Shown here in pieces: positions 1-6,994 of a stretch of DNA of 7,944 nucleotides; the first letter of the stretch is position 1, and each line of letters starts with the position of its first letter. Source of the DNA: an uncultured Collinsella sp. (GTDB lineage Bacteria > Actinomycetota > Coriobacteriia > Coriobacteriales > Coriobacteriaceae); contig UQTR01000091.1 of the NCBI GenBank assembly GCA_900544065.1, positions 1 through 7,944 of the forward strand, in the 5' to 3' direction. A model generated the notes under the pieces. That model saw nothing but the letters and a program-made list of their open reading frames with translations. It had not been told where the DNA came from and searched no databases. A program made the translations under genes and the position numbers.

Positions 1-19
1 CGTACGCTTGGACTGAGAA

Positions 20-49
20 GGGGGAGGCCTCGCGGCCTCCCCCTTTTTT
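20..49 (+). terminator. Rho-independent terminator of an upstream gene
   Basis: A perfect 10-bp GC-rich stem (20-29 pairs with 34-43) closes a 4-base TCGC loop and is followed at once by six T residues (44-49). Bases A18 and A19 can also pair with T44 and T45, extending the stem. This is a textbook intrinsic terminator. No gene ends inside the window before it, so it must serve a plus-strand gene that ends upstream of position 1. It isolates the acpS operon from that gene, which implies that the operon has its own promoter. Confidence 0.93.
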
Positions 50-63
50 GCGTTTACGGGCTT

Positions 64-129
64 TTGTCTCACATAGTAGCTGTGTTTTATAACCCTCGTT
101 TGTCGCATCTTCTGTGAACGGGCTACAAT
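64..129 (+). promoter_or_regulatory. Candidate promoter(s) for the acpS-tsaD operon
   Basis: Two sigma-70-like pairs lie between the upstream terminator and acpS. The nearer has TTGTCG at 100-105, an 18-base spacer and TACAAT at 124-129, which would start transcription near 136 and leave a leader of about 23 bases. The farther has TTGTCT at 64-69, a 17-base spacer and TTATAA at 87-92 (or TATAAC at 88-93 with an 18-base spacer). Both -35 boxes match TTGACA at the TTG end only. The assignment is by eye. It is supported by the terminator upstream and by the lack of another gap in the operon large enough for a promoter. Confidence 0.5.
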
Positions 130-148
130 AACTTAGTCTGTGCGATAT

Positions 149-156
149 GGAGGTGA
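149..156 (+). promoter_or_regulatory. Ribosome binding site that sets the acpS start
   Basis: GGAGGTGA is a near-perfect anti-Shine-Dalgarno match, and its GGAGG core lies 5 bases before the ATG at 159. The in-frame ATG at 147 overlaps this site and has no Shine-Dalgarno of its own. The start at 159 is therefore preferred, and it removes four residues (MEVN) that do not belong to the AcpS fold. Confidence 0.85.
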
Positions 157-158
157 AC

Positions 159-698
159 ATGGCTGAAGCTGGTATCGGCGTTGATATCGTCGAGATTTCC
201 CGCATGAAATCAATTCTTGAAAAGACGCCGTCGTTTGCTCGGCGTGTGTTTACCGAAGAAGAGTGTGCGTATTGCGATGCGTCATCGCGCCCCGCCGCTC
301 ACTATGCGAGCCGCTTTGCTTCGCGCGAGGCGGTGCTTAAAGCTCTCGGCACGGGTTTTAGTCAAGGCGTGGGTCGCAAGGATGTTTCGGTAACGCGTGA
401 TAAACTCGGCAAACCGAAGGCGCTGCTTTCGGGTCGTGCACTCGAGATCGCTCAAGAGCTGGGTGTTGTTGAGGTTGCTCTTTCCATTACGCTTACAGGA
501 GACTTAGCCGTTGCGAATGCCATCGCGATTACCGAAGATGCTCGGCCTAAGCCAAAAGAGGAAAAGGTGAGCACCAAGAAACGCGTTGCGCAGACATTTA
601 AAGAGGCTCGCTCTGTTTTAGATGAGCTTGAGCAGCTGCAGAATTCAGCATTGACGGAGCACCTGGGCGATGCTTCGCAAGATACGCTAGGAGCATAG
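159..698 (+). CDS. acpS: Holo-[acyl-carrier-protein] synthase with a C-terminal extension
   Basis: The enzyme transfers 4'-phosphopantetheine from coenzyme A to the conserved serine of acyl carrier protein, switching on fatty acid synthesis in the cytoplasm. The 179-residue product opens with GIGVDIVEISRM (residues 5-16), where D9 is the expected Mg2+ ligand. It carries the second signature, RFASREAVLKALGTGF (52-67), with E57 as the other metal/catalytic acid. LGKPK (83-87) and the last strand LSITLTGDLAVANAIAI (108-124) complete the small-type (AcpS) phosphopantetheinyl transferase fold. That fold usually ends near residue 120-126, as in the 126-residue E. coli enzyme. About 54 further residues (126-179) are Lys/Glu-rich, then helical-looking with regularly spaced Leu, and I do not recognise them. 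The start at 159 is chosen for its strong Shine-Dalgarno. It is the first gene of the operon, and its TAG stop directly abuts the nnr ATG. Confidence 0.92.
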   Translation: MAEAGIGVDIVEISRMKSILEKTPSFARRVFTEEECAYCDASSRPAAHYASRFASREAVLKALGTGFSQGVGRKDVSVTRDKLGKPKALLSGRALEIAQELGVVEVALSITLTGDLAVANAIAITEDARPKPKEEKVSTKKRVAQTFKEARSVLDELEQLQNSALTEHLGDASQDTLGA

Positions 699-2315
699 AT
701 GAAACCGGTTTTGAGTACCGAAGAAGTCGTTCGTCTCGAGGATATCATCGAACGCGAAGGGACTTCGAAGGCCGAGCTTATGGAGCTAGCGGGTGAGTTT
801 GCCGCCAACGAGGTCTTGAAGCTCAATCCCGATCGGGTTCTCGTTCTGGTCGGTTTTGGTAATAACGGCGGCGACGGTTGGGTTGCCGCCGATATCCTGA
901 GCCATAAGGGTGTGGACGTGGATATCGTTTCTCCGGTTGAACCGGATGAGATTCCTGCTGCTCTGGCACGTCATGTTGCTCGTCGTACTGCCGGCCGCGA
1001 TGTTCACGTTTGCGTCGGCCCTTCGCGTGACGAACTCGAGGTTTTGATCGATAAGGCCGATGTTGTTGTCGATGCCATTTTTGGTACCGGTTTTCACGGG
1101 AATCTGCGTGCGCCGTTCTCCATCTGGATTCCTACGGTCAATGAATGCGCCGATTGTGTCGTATCCATTGATGTCCCCTCGGGCCTGAATGCCGAGACGG
1201 GCGTTGTTGATGACGACTGCATTCGTGCCGAGCATACGGTGACGATGATTGCGCCCAAGATTGGTCTGTATAGCGCTGATGGCCCTGAGTATGCTGGCGA
1301 TTTGATCTGCGGCAATCTTTACGACCGTCTTGACGAGGTCATCGATGATGTCGACCACGCCGCTGAGATTGTCGAGCCCGGTGACTTAGTTGATTACTTT
1401 GCCCCACTGCCTACGAATATCGATAAGTATTCCCGCGGCTCTGTGCTTATTGTCGCCGGATCTGCGCAATATCCTGGTGCTGCCATTATGGCGGCCAAGT
1501 CTGCAGCTCGCGCGGGTGCTGGTTACGTGGCGGTCGCGGCTCCTGACGCCTGCGCCAATCTTATTCGCATGGCGCTTCCTTCGATTCCCGTCTTTGCTAT
1601 TCCGTCTGATTCCCGCGGCTCCTTTGGCGCCGCTGCGCGCATGACGGTGTGCGAGATCGCAAAGAAGTACAGCTGCGTACTGTGCGGTCCCGGTATGACG
1701 ACGTCTGCTGGCGCTATGCAGGTGGTTTCGGGCTTGCTCGAGCTTGATGTACCGCTTATTTTGGACGCCGATGCACTCAACTGCCTTGCTAAGATTGCCA
1801 TTGACGGTATTGATAGTAATCCCGAGATGTATCGTCGCGAGCAGCCGTTGGTTATGACGCCGCACTATCGTGAGCTTTCGCGTCTGGTTGCCGGTGACGA
1901 GGTGAACGACCTTGGTACCGCGATTGCGGCCGCGCAGAAGGTTGTCTGGGCTGCAGGCTCCGACAATCTGGTGGTCATTGCCAAGGGGCCGACGACGGCT
2001 ATCTGTGGCGTTGAGCGTGTGCTGCTGCCGCTCTCGGGTCCGGCTTCTCTGGCAACTGCCGGTTCGGGTGATGTTCTCGCGGGTATTTTGGCCGGCACGC
2101 TTGCCACCATGCGCGACGAGATGGATCGTTGGGAGTTGCTGTATTCGTACGCCGTCGCACTTCACAGCTACGCCGGTTTTGCCGCGGCGACGGAGTATGG
2201 TGAGAAGAGCGTTATCGCGACCGATCTTATCGACTTGATCGGTCCTGCCATGGAACTGGCGGCAAAGGATGCGCTCGAAGATCTGGGAATCATGGACGAA
2301 GGGTCGGATGACTAA
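699..2315 (+). CDS. nnr: Bifunctional NAD(P)H-hydrate epimerase / ADP-dependent NAD(P)HX dehydratase
   Basis: This repair enzyme restores hydrated, damaged NADH and NADPH. The N-terminal YjeF_N domain (about 1-225) epimerises R- and S-NAD(P)HX. The C-terminal ribokinase-like YjeF_C domain (about 230-525) dehydrates S-NAD(P)HX using ADP. Visible epimerase motifs are NNGGDGW (55-61), DAIFGTGFHG (125-134) and SIDVPSGLNAETG (156-168). Dehydratase motifs are KYSRGSVLIVAGS (243-255) with AAKSAARAGAGYV (265-277), CGPGM (329-333), LDADALN (355-361), AKGPTT (428-433) and TAGSGDVLAG (453-462), with D458 as the likely catalytic base. At 538 residues it is close to the 515 of E. coli Nnr. One oddity is TPHYRE (387-392) where the family normally has TPHPGE. 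The ATG directly follows the acpS stop, and an AGGAG at 689-693 lies inside the acpS coding end, so translation is probably coupled. Confidence 0.95.
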   Translation: MKPVLSTEEVVRLEDIIEREGTSKAELMELAGEFAANEVLKLNPDRVLVLVGFGNNGGDGWVAADILSHKGVDVDIVSPVEPDEIPAALARHVARRTAGRDVHVCVGPSRDELEVLIDKADVVVDAIFGTGFHGNLRAPFSIWIPTVNECADCVVSIDVPSGLNAETGVVDDDCIRAEHTVTMIAPKIGLYSADGPEYAGDLICGNLYDRLDEVIDDVDHAAEIVEPGDLVDYFAPLPTNIDKYSRGSVLIVAGSAQYPGAAIMAAKSAARAGAGYVAVAAPDACANLIRMALPSIPVFAIPSDSRGSFGAAARMTVCEIAKKYSCVLCGPGMTTSAGAMQVVSGLLELDVPLILDADALNCLAKIAIDGIDSNPEMYRREQPLVMTPHYRELSRLVAGDEVNDLGTAIAAAQKVVWAAGSDNLVVIAKGPTTAICGVERVLLPLSGPASLATAGSGDVLAGILAGTLATMRDEMDRWELLYSYAVALHSYAGFAAATEYGEKSVIATDLIDLIGPAMELAAKDALEDLGIMDEGSDD

Positions 2316-2317
2316 TC

Positions 2318-3463
2318 ATGAATAAAGCCGATTTGACGCGCTGGTCCTGGGTCGAGATCGACCGCGGGGCGCTCCGTCGCAACACGAGGGCCTATAAGAA
2401 CTTGTTGAATCCACGTCAGCGCCTGTGTTGCGTGGTCAAGGCCGATGCTTATGGTCATGGAGCTGTTGAGTGCGCCAAGATCATGTATTCGGCCGGTGCC
2501 GACATGTTTGCCGTGGCGACGGTTAACGAGGGCGTTGAGCTCCGACAGGGCGGGATTACGAAGCCCATCCTCATCCTAAGCGAGCCGCCTATCGAGGCCA
2601 TTCCGACGTTGCTCGAGTTTGATATCATGCCCTCGGTCTATACGTCTGACTTTGCTCTTGCGTATGGCGAATGTGCCGTCGCGGCGGGCAAGGTGGGCAA
2701 GTATCATCTCGCCATCGAGACAGGTATGAATCGTATCGGCGTACACTACACACAGGTGCTCGACTTTGTCCGCGGTATTAATTTCCATCGCGGTATTCAG
2801 TGCGACGGCGTATTTACGCACTTCGCCACGGCCGATGAACCTTCGGGCTGGGACTACAAGCTGCAGTGTCAGCGCTTTACCGAGGCCGTTCAAGCCATTA
2901 AGGATGCGGGTTTTGAGTGCGGTATCGTGCACTGCGCCAACACGCCGTCCTCGATGCTCGACCCCTCGATGCATTTTGATATGATTCGCGCCGGCGTTGG
3001 CTTGTATGGCATGCAGCCGTGCGAGCTGAGTGGCCGCGTGATGCAGCTTGATCCCGTTATGAGCGTCCATGCGCGCGTGACGCGCGTGGCACACCCTGCG
3101 ATGGGTGAGGGCGTGGGCTACGGTTTTACCTACCGCGTACCGCGCACGCGCGTTCAGATCTGCACGCTGCCGATCGGTTATGCCGACGGCCTATCGCGTA
3201 CGCTTTCCAATCGTATGGATGTGCTGTATCGCGGCGAGCGCGTGCATCAGGTTGGCAATATCTGCATGGACCAGTTTATGGTCGCCATTCAGTCCAACCC
3301 GGCACACGAGATTCCCGAGGCCGAGTATGGTGACGAGATGATTATTGTCGGCCGCGATGGCGATGCCGAGATCACTATGGACGAGATGGCCCGACTGCGC
3401 GGAACGATTAACTACGAGGTCGCCTGCGGCTTTGGCATGCGCCTCGACAAGGTCTACGTGTAG
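2318..3463 (+). CDS. alr: Alanine racemase (PLP-dependent)
   Basis: It interconverts L- and D-alanine in the cytoplasm and supplies D-Ala for peptidoglycan. The 381-residue protein has the fold type III N-terminal barrel with the PLP signature VVKADAYGHGA (39-49), where K41 should form the Schiff base. MNRIG (137-141) holds R139. IRAGVGLYG (223-231) holds R224, the expected partner of the PLP pyridine nitrogen. In the C-terminal domain GVGYGFTY (265-272) supplies the second catalytic base, Y268, from the other subunit of the dimer. It is followed by LPIGYADGLSR (284-294) and VGNICMDQF (312-320), whose M317-D318 form part of the substrate entry site. Length is typical. It starts 2 bases after the nnr stop. 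The only nearby purine run (GAAGGG, 2298-2303) is rather far, so coupling to nnr translation is likely. Confidence 0.97.
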   Translation: MNKADLTRWSWVEIDRGALRRNTRAYKNLLNPRQRLCCVVKADAYGHGAVECAKIMYSAGADMFAVATVNEGVELRQGGITKPILILSEPPIEAIPTLLEFDIMPSVYTSDFALAYGECAVAAGKVGKYHLAIETGMNRIGVHYTQVLDFVRGINFHRGIQCDGVFTHFATADEPSGWDYKLQCQRFTEAVQAIKDAGFECGIVHCANTPSSMLDPSMHFDMIRAGVGLYGMQPCELSGRVMQLDPVMSVHARVTRVAHPAMGEGVGYGFTYRVPRTRVQICTLPIGYADGLSRTLSNRMDVLYRGERVHQVGNICMDQFMVAIQSNPAHEIPEAEYGDEMIIVGRDGDAEITMDEMARLRGTINYEVACGFGMRLDKVYV

Positions 3464-3471
3464 GAGTCGCC

Positions 3472-4092
3472 ATGGGCGTCATGCACATCCCCGGCCATAC
3501 CCATCAGGCACCACGTGAGGTCGCACTCGAGGAAATTGAGGCCGTTCTGGGCGATTGTCACCTCTGCCAGCTCTACCAGTCGCGTCACAATATCGTGTTT
3601 GGCGTGGGAAACCCCCGCGCTCGTGTGATGTTTATTGGCGAGGCGCCGGGCCGCAATGAGGATTTGCAGGGCGAGCCCTTTGTGGGGGCGGCAGGCGAGG
3701 ACCTCAACGGCATTTTGTCGCTGGCGGGGCTCAAACGCGAAGACGTCTACATTGCCAACGTGCTTAAGTGCCGCCCGCCGGGAAACCGCAATCCACGTCC
3801 CGAGGAAGTGCTGGCTTGCTCGCCGTTTTTGCGTGAGCAGATTCGAAGCATCTGGCCCGATATTATCGTGACGCTCGGCAACCCCGCGACGCACTTTGTG
3901 CTTAAGACCGAGATCGGCATCACCAAGCTGCGCGGCAGGTTCCATCAGATGGGACATTTTGTGGTGATGCCCACGTTCCATCCGGCGGCGGCGCTGCGTA
4001 ATCCAGCGTGGCAGGAGCTGCTGGAGGAAGACTTTAAGATGCTGGGCGACTATCTGGAGCGGCATCCCGCGCCAGAGGGTGCCTCGGAATAA
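3472..4092 (+). CDS. Family 4 uracil-DNA glycosylase, [4Fe-4S] type
   Basis: It removes uracil from DNA, starting base-excision repair of deaminated cytosine. The 206-residue protein has the four cysteines expected to hold the iron-sulfur cluster: C29 and C32 (CHLC), C100 (VLKC) and C116 (LAC). Motif GEAPGRNED (56-64) is the family's uracil/water-activating loop, followed by GEPFVGAAGEDL (67-78). FHPAAALRNP (169-178), with H170, is the DNA-intercalation/catalytic loop. NVLKCRPPGNRNPRPEE (96-112) is also typical. This distinguishes it from the family 1 Ung enzyme. The alr stop codon begins its Shine-Dalgarno (TAGGAG at 3461-3466), 5 bases before the ATG. A second in-frame ATG at 3481 is less well placed. 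Its position between alr and tsaE interrupts the usual actinobacterial order. The last ten or so residues look disordered. Confidence 0.93.
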   Translation: MGVMHIPGHTHQAPREVALEEIEAVLGDCHLCQLYQSRHNIVFGVGNPRARVMFIGEAPGRNEDLQGEPFVGAAGEDLNGILSLAGLKREDVYIANVLKCRPPGNRNPRPEEVLACSPFLREQIRSIWPDIIVTLGNPATHFVLKTEIGITKLRGRFHQMGHFVVMPTFHPAAALRNPAWQELLEEDFKMLGDYLERHPAPEGASE

Positions 4093-4104
4093 TAAGGAGC
4101 ATAT

Positions 4105-4611
4105 ATGTCCCTGGAGCGCCTGGGGGTAGGTATTTATAAAACGGTTTGCTCTACCGATACGGAGCATTTTGGCGAGCTGGTCGCGCCGTGCCTGGAAGAT
4201 GGCGATGTGCTGATTTTGACCGGCGGCTTGGGTGTGGGCAAAACCCACTTTACCAAGGGCGTTTCGCGTGGTCTGGGCGACGGCCATATGGTCACGAGCC
4301 CCACATTCGCACTCATGGCTGTTCATGACCAGGGGCGTATTCCGCTGTTCCACTTTGACCTGTACCGTCTGGAGCATGCTTACGAGCTCGAGGATACGGG
4401 CATTTTCGATGTACTGGGCTATGAGGGTGCCTGTCTGTTGGAGTGGGGCGAACAGTTCCAGGACGAACTGACAGACGAGTATCTTTCGGTAACGCTTAAG
4501 CGTGATGAGAACGATAGCGACGTGCGAATGATAACGCTCGAGGCGCACGGCGAGCGCGCAGCGAAGCTTTCCGATTTGATTGATAAGGCTGTACAAGATG
4601 AGCTTGCATAA
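4105..4611 (+). CDS. tsaE: tRNA threonylcarbamoyladenosine biosynthesis ATPase TsaE
   Basis: TsaE is the P-loop ATPase that drives turnover of the TsaB-TsaD complex during formation of t6A at position 37 of ANN-decoding tRNAs. The 168-residue product shows a Walker A motif GGLGVGKTH (40-48), SPTF (65-68) in the switch region, HFDLYRL (83-89) with the Walker B-like D85, and LEWGE (112-116). All are characteristic of the family. The last 35-40 residues are charged and longer than in compact homologues (E. coli TsaE is about 153 residues). A strong Shine-Dalgarno TAAGGAG (4093-4099) lies 5 bases before the ATG, in a 12-base gap after the glycosylase gene. Its 3' end overlaps the start of the next gene, whose TsaB and TsaD domains are its direct partners. 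Confidence 0.95.
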   Translation: MSLERLGVGIYKTVCSTDTEHFGELVAPCLEDGDVLILTGGLGVGKTHFTKGVSRGLGDGHMVTSPTFALMAVHDQGRIPLFHFDLYRLEHAYELEDTGIFDVLGYEGACLLEWGEQFQDELTDEYLSVTLKRDENDSDVRMITLEAHGERAAKLSDLIDKAVQDELA

Positions 4612-6982
4612 CGATTACGCGCTGGTGGTAGCGCTCGATACTTCGACCGATATGCTTGCCTGCGCGGCAAGCTGGATTGATGGGCAGACGGGCGAGGCGA
4701 AGCTGGTGAGCGGCGACCATATGTGTCGTCGCCATGCCAATGTGGAGCTCGTGAATACCGTCGACAGCGTGCTTACTCAGGCTGGCATGGACCGTGCTGA
4801 CGTGGGCAGTTACGTCGTCGGTCGCGGTCCTGGTTCGTTTACCGGCGTGCGTATCGGCATTTCTACCGCCAAGGGCTTGGCGCGCGGTGCCAACGTGCCG
4901 CTGTTGGGTGTGTCGACGCTCGATGCCTGCGCATGGACCGCGTGGAAGGCTGGCGTGCGTGGCAAACTCGGCATTCTGGCCGATGCCATGCGCGGCGAGG
5001 TGTATCCGGCTTTGTATGTGCTGAGCGACGAGGGCCCCGAGCGTCAGTTTGAGCGCGAGCACGTGGTCAAGGCTGCCGTGGCGCTTGATGAGTGGCGCCA
5101 AGCCGCGGACTGGGACCAGGTTCAGCTGACTGGTGACGGTCTCGTGCGCTATGGCAAGCTGCTGGGCGAGGATGAGGCCGCTCACTGCGTAGAGCGCGGC
5201 TTGTGGTGGCCTTCGGGCGAGGGCCTCCTCCTTGCGCATGCCGCGGGTGACGGCGACCCGGCCCGCGTCCTACCAATCTATACGCGCCTTTCCGACGCCG
5301 AGGAAAACGAGCGCAAACGCCTCGGTCTTGCCGAGAGCGCGCAGAGCGAAATTACGGGCGTCGCCGATGAGCTCGCCGGTCGCCATCTGCAATTCCGCCC
5401 CATGGGTGCGGCGGATGCCGAGGGCGCGAGTGCGCTGGAGGCCGCCTGCTTTGAGGGCGCTGGGCACGAGGCGTGGACGCCGGGCATGTTCCTGTCCGAA
5501 CTGGGCGAGAATGTTGCGGCGCCGCGCAGCTGGTGGGTGGCGCACGACGACGGTCAGCTGCTGGGCCTTGCCGGCGGCATGGTCGTAGACGGTGACGTGC
5601 AGATTCTGGATGTTGCCGTCGACCCGAAGCGTCGCCGCGAGGGTATTGCCCGCAAGCTGCTGTCGCACGTGAGCTACGATGCCCAGATGCTCGGCTGCAC
5701 CACGGCTTCGCTCGAGGTCGAGGACGGCAATGAGGGCGCTATTGCGCTCTATGCCTCTCTGGGCTTTACCGAGGCGGGCCGCCGCCGCGGTTACTACGGT
5801 GCTGGCAAAGATGCCATCGTCATGACGGCGCCGCTGCCCTTGGTGCTCCCGGTCGACAATGCTTCGCCCGAGCCGACGGCGGCTGAGCAGCGTGTATGGC
5901 CGCTACCTGCACCCGAGCGCACCGTCGAGGAACGCGCCGAAATTGAGCGCCGTCGCCTGGTGCTTGCCATCGAGAGTTCGTGCGATGAGACAGCTGTGGC
6001 GATTATCGATGCGAACGGTAATATGCTGGCCAATCAGGTTTCGACGCAGATCGATTTTCATGCCCGTTTTGGCGGCGTAGTGCCCGAGATCGCTTCGCGC
6101 AAGCACGTTGAGGTTATCGTGAGCGTCGTGGACGCGGCGCTCGAGGATGCCGCGGCATCGCTTGGTCTTGAGGGCGGAGCCATCGCGCCGAGCGAACTCG
6201 CCGCTGTTGGCGTGACACAGGGTCCGGGCCTGGTGGGCGCTCTGGTGGTGGGCGTCGCCTTCGCCAAGGGCTTTGCCTACGCTGCCGGCAAGCCGCTCGT
6301 GTGCGTCAATCACCTTGAGGGCCATCTGTTTGCCAACCTGCTGGCGCAGCCCGATCTCAAGCCGCCGTTTATCTTCACGCTCGTCTCGGGCGGTCATACC
6401 ATGCTTGTTCACGTCAAGGCGTGGGGCGACTACGAGGTGCTCGGCGAGACGCTCGACGATGCCGTGGGTGAGGCCTTCGACAAGGTGGCTAAGGCGCTGG
6501 GCCTGGGCTATCCCGGCGGCCCCATCATCTCCAAGCTCGCCGAGACGGGCAACCCCAAGGCGATTGATTTCCCCCGTGCGCTTAACAGCAGGGGGGACTA
6601 TCGCTTCTCGCTTTCGGGTCTCAAGACGGCGGTGACGCTCTACATCGAGCAGGAGACCAAGGCCGGGCGCACGATTCATCTGCCCGACCTGGCGGCTTCG
6701 TTTGAGGCTGCGGTCTTTGACGTTCAGTACAAGAAGGCCAAGAACGCGCTGCATGCCACCGGATGCAAGGAATACTGCATCGGCGGCGGCGTTTCGGCTA
6801 ATCCGCATCTGCGCGAGATGATGATCAAGAAGCTCGGGCGCCAGGGCATCCGCGTGACGGTGCCGCCTCTCTCGGCATGCACCGACAACGCCGCCATGAT
6901 CGCGGAGGTCGCCCACCGTAAATTCGATCGAGGAGAAATCTCGCCGTTCGACGTCGACGCCGATCCGAACATGACGCTGTAG
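4598..6982 (+). CDS. TsaB-RimI-TsaD triple fusion (t6A synthesis and ribosomal protein acetylation)
   Basis: One uninterrupted 794-residue frame joins three proteins that are separate in most bacteria. Residues 1 to about 240 are TsaB: GRGPGSFTGVRIG (75-87), DAMRGEVYPA (129-138), and a closing IYTRLSDAEENE (227-238). Residues about 262-412 are a GNAT acetyltransferase of the RimI type: acetyl-CoA loop RRREGIARKLL (345-355), then ALYASLGF (383-390) and RRRGYYGAGKDAIVM (395-409). RimI acetylates the N-terminus of ribosomal protein S18. After a Pro/Glu-rich linker (about 413-452) comes TsaD, which transfers threonylcarbamoyl to tRNA A37: AIESSCDET (457-465), metal ligands H572 and H576 in NHLEGH, SGGHT (597-601), GGGVSANPHLR (729-739), and CTDNAAMIA (761-769) with metal ligand D763. 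All active-site motifs look intact. The ATG at 4598 overlaps tsaE by 14 bases and has AAGG at 4585-4588. A TTG at 4580 would add six residues and is less likely. Confidence 0.95.
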   Translation: MSLHNDYALVVALDTSTDMLACAASWIDGQTGEAKLVSGDHMCRRHANVELVNTVDSVLTQAGMDRADVGSYVVGRGPGSFTGVRIGISTAKGLARGANVPLLGVSTLDACAWTAWKAGVRGKLGILADAMRGEVYPALYVLSDEGPERQFEREHVVKAAVALDEWRQAADWDQVQLTGDGLVRYGKLLGEDEAAHCVERGLWWPSGEGLLLAHAAGDGDPARVLPIYTRLSDAEENERKRLGLAESAQSEITGVADELAGRHLQFRPMGAADAEGASALEAACFEGAGHEAWTPGMFLSELGENVAAPRSWWVAHDDGQLLGLAGGMVVDGDVQILDVAVDPKRRREGIARKLLSHVSYDAQMLGCTTASLEVEDGNEGAIALYASLGFTEAGRRRGYYGAGKDAIVMTAPLPLVLPVDNASPEPTAAEQRVWPLPAPERTVEERAEIERRRLVLAIESSCDETAVAIIDANGNMLANQVSTQIDFHARFGGVVPEIASRKHVEVIVSVVDAALEDAAASLGLEGGAIAPSELAAVGVTQGPGLVGALVVGVAFAKGFAYAAGKPLVCVNHLEGHLFANLLAQPDLKPPFIFTLVSGGHTMLVHVKAWGDYEVLGETLDDAVGEAFDKVAKALGLGYPGGPIISKLAETGNPKAIDFPRALNSRGDYRFSLSGLKTAVTLYIEQETKAGRTIHLPDLAASFEAAVFDVQYKKAKNALHATGCKEYCIGGGVSANPHLREMMIKKLGRQGIRVTVPPLSACTDNAAMIAEVAHRKFDRGEISPFDVDADPNMTL

Positions 6983-6994
6983 TCGCAAAGGCGC

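Noticed and set aside
147..158. Upstream in-frame ATG that would give acpS four more residues (MEVN)
   Set aside because: It overlaps the GGAGGTGA ribosome binding site, has none of its own, and adds residues ahead of the conserved AcpS start.
4580..4597. TTG start adding six residues to the TsaB-RimI-TsaD fusion
   Set aside because: The ATG at 4598 is better placed relative to AAGG at 4585-4588 and fits the usual TsaB N-terminus; TTG at 4580 has no visible Shine-Dalgarno. It cannot be fully excluded.
6591..6596. Run of six G in the TsaD part, considered as a possible frameshift or slippage site
   Set aside because: The frame reads straight through into conserved TsaD sequence (RFSLSGLKTAV) with no sign of an alternative product.
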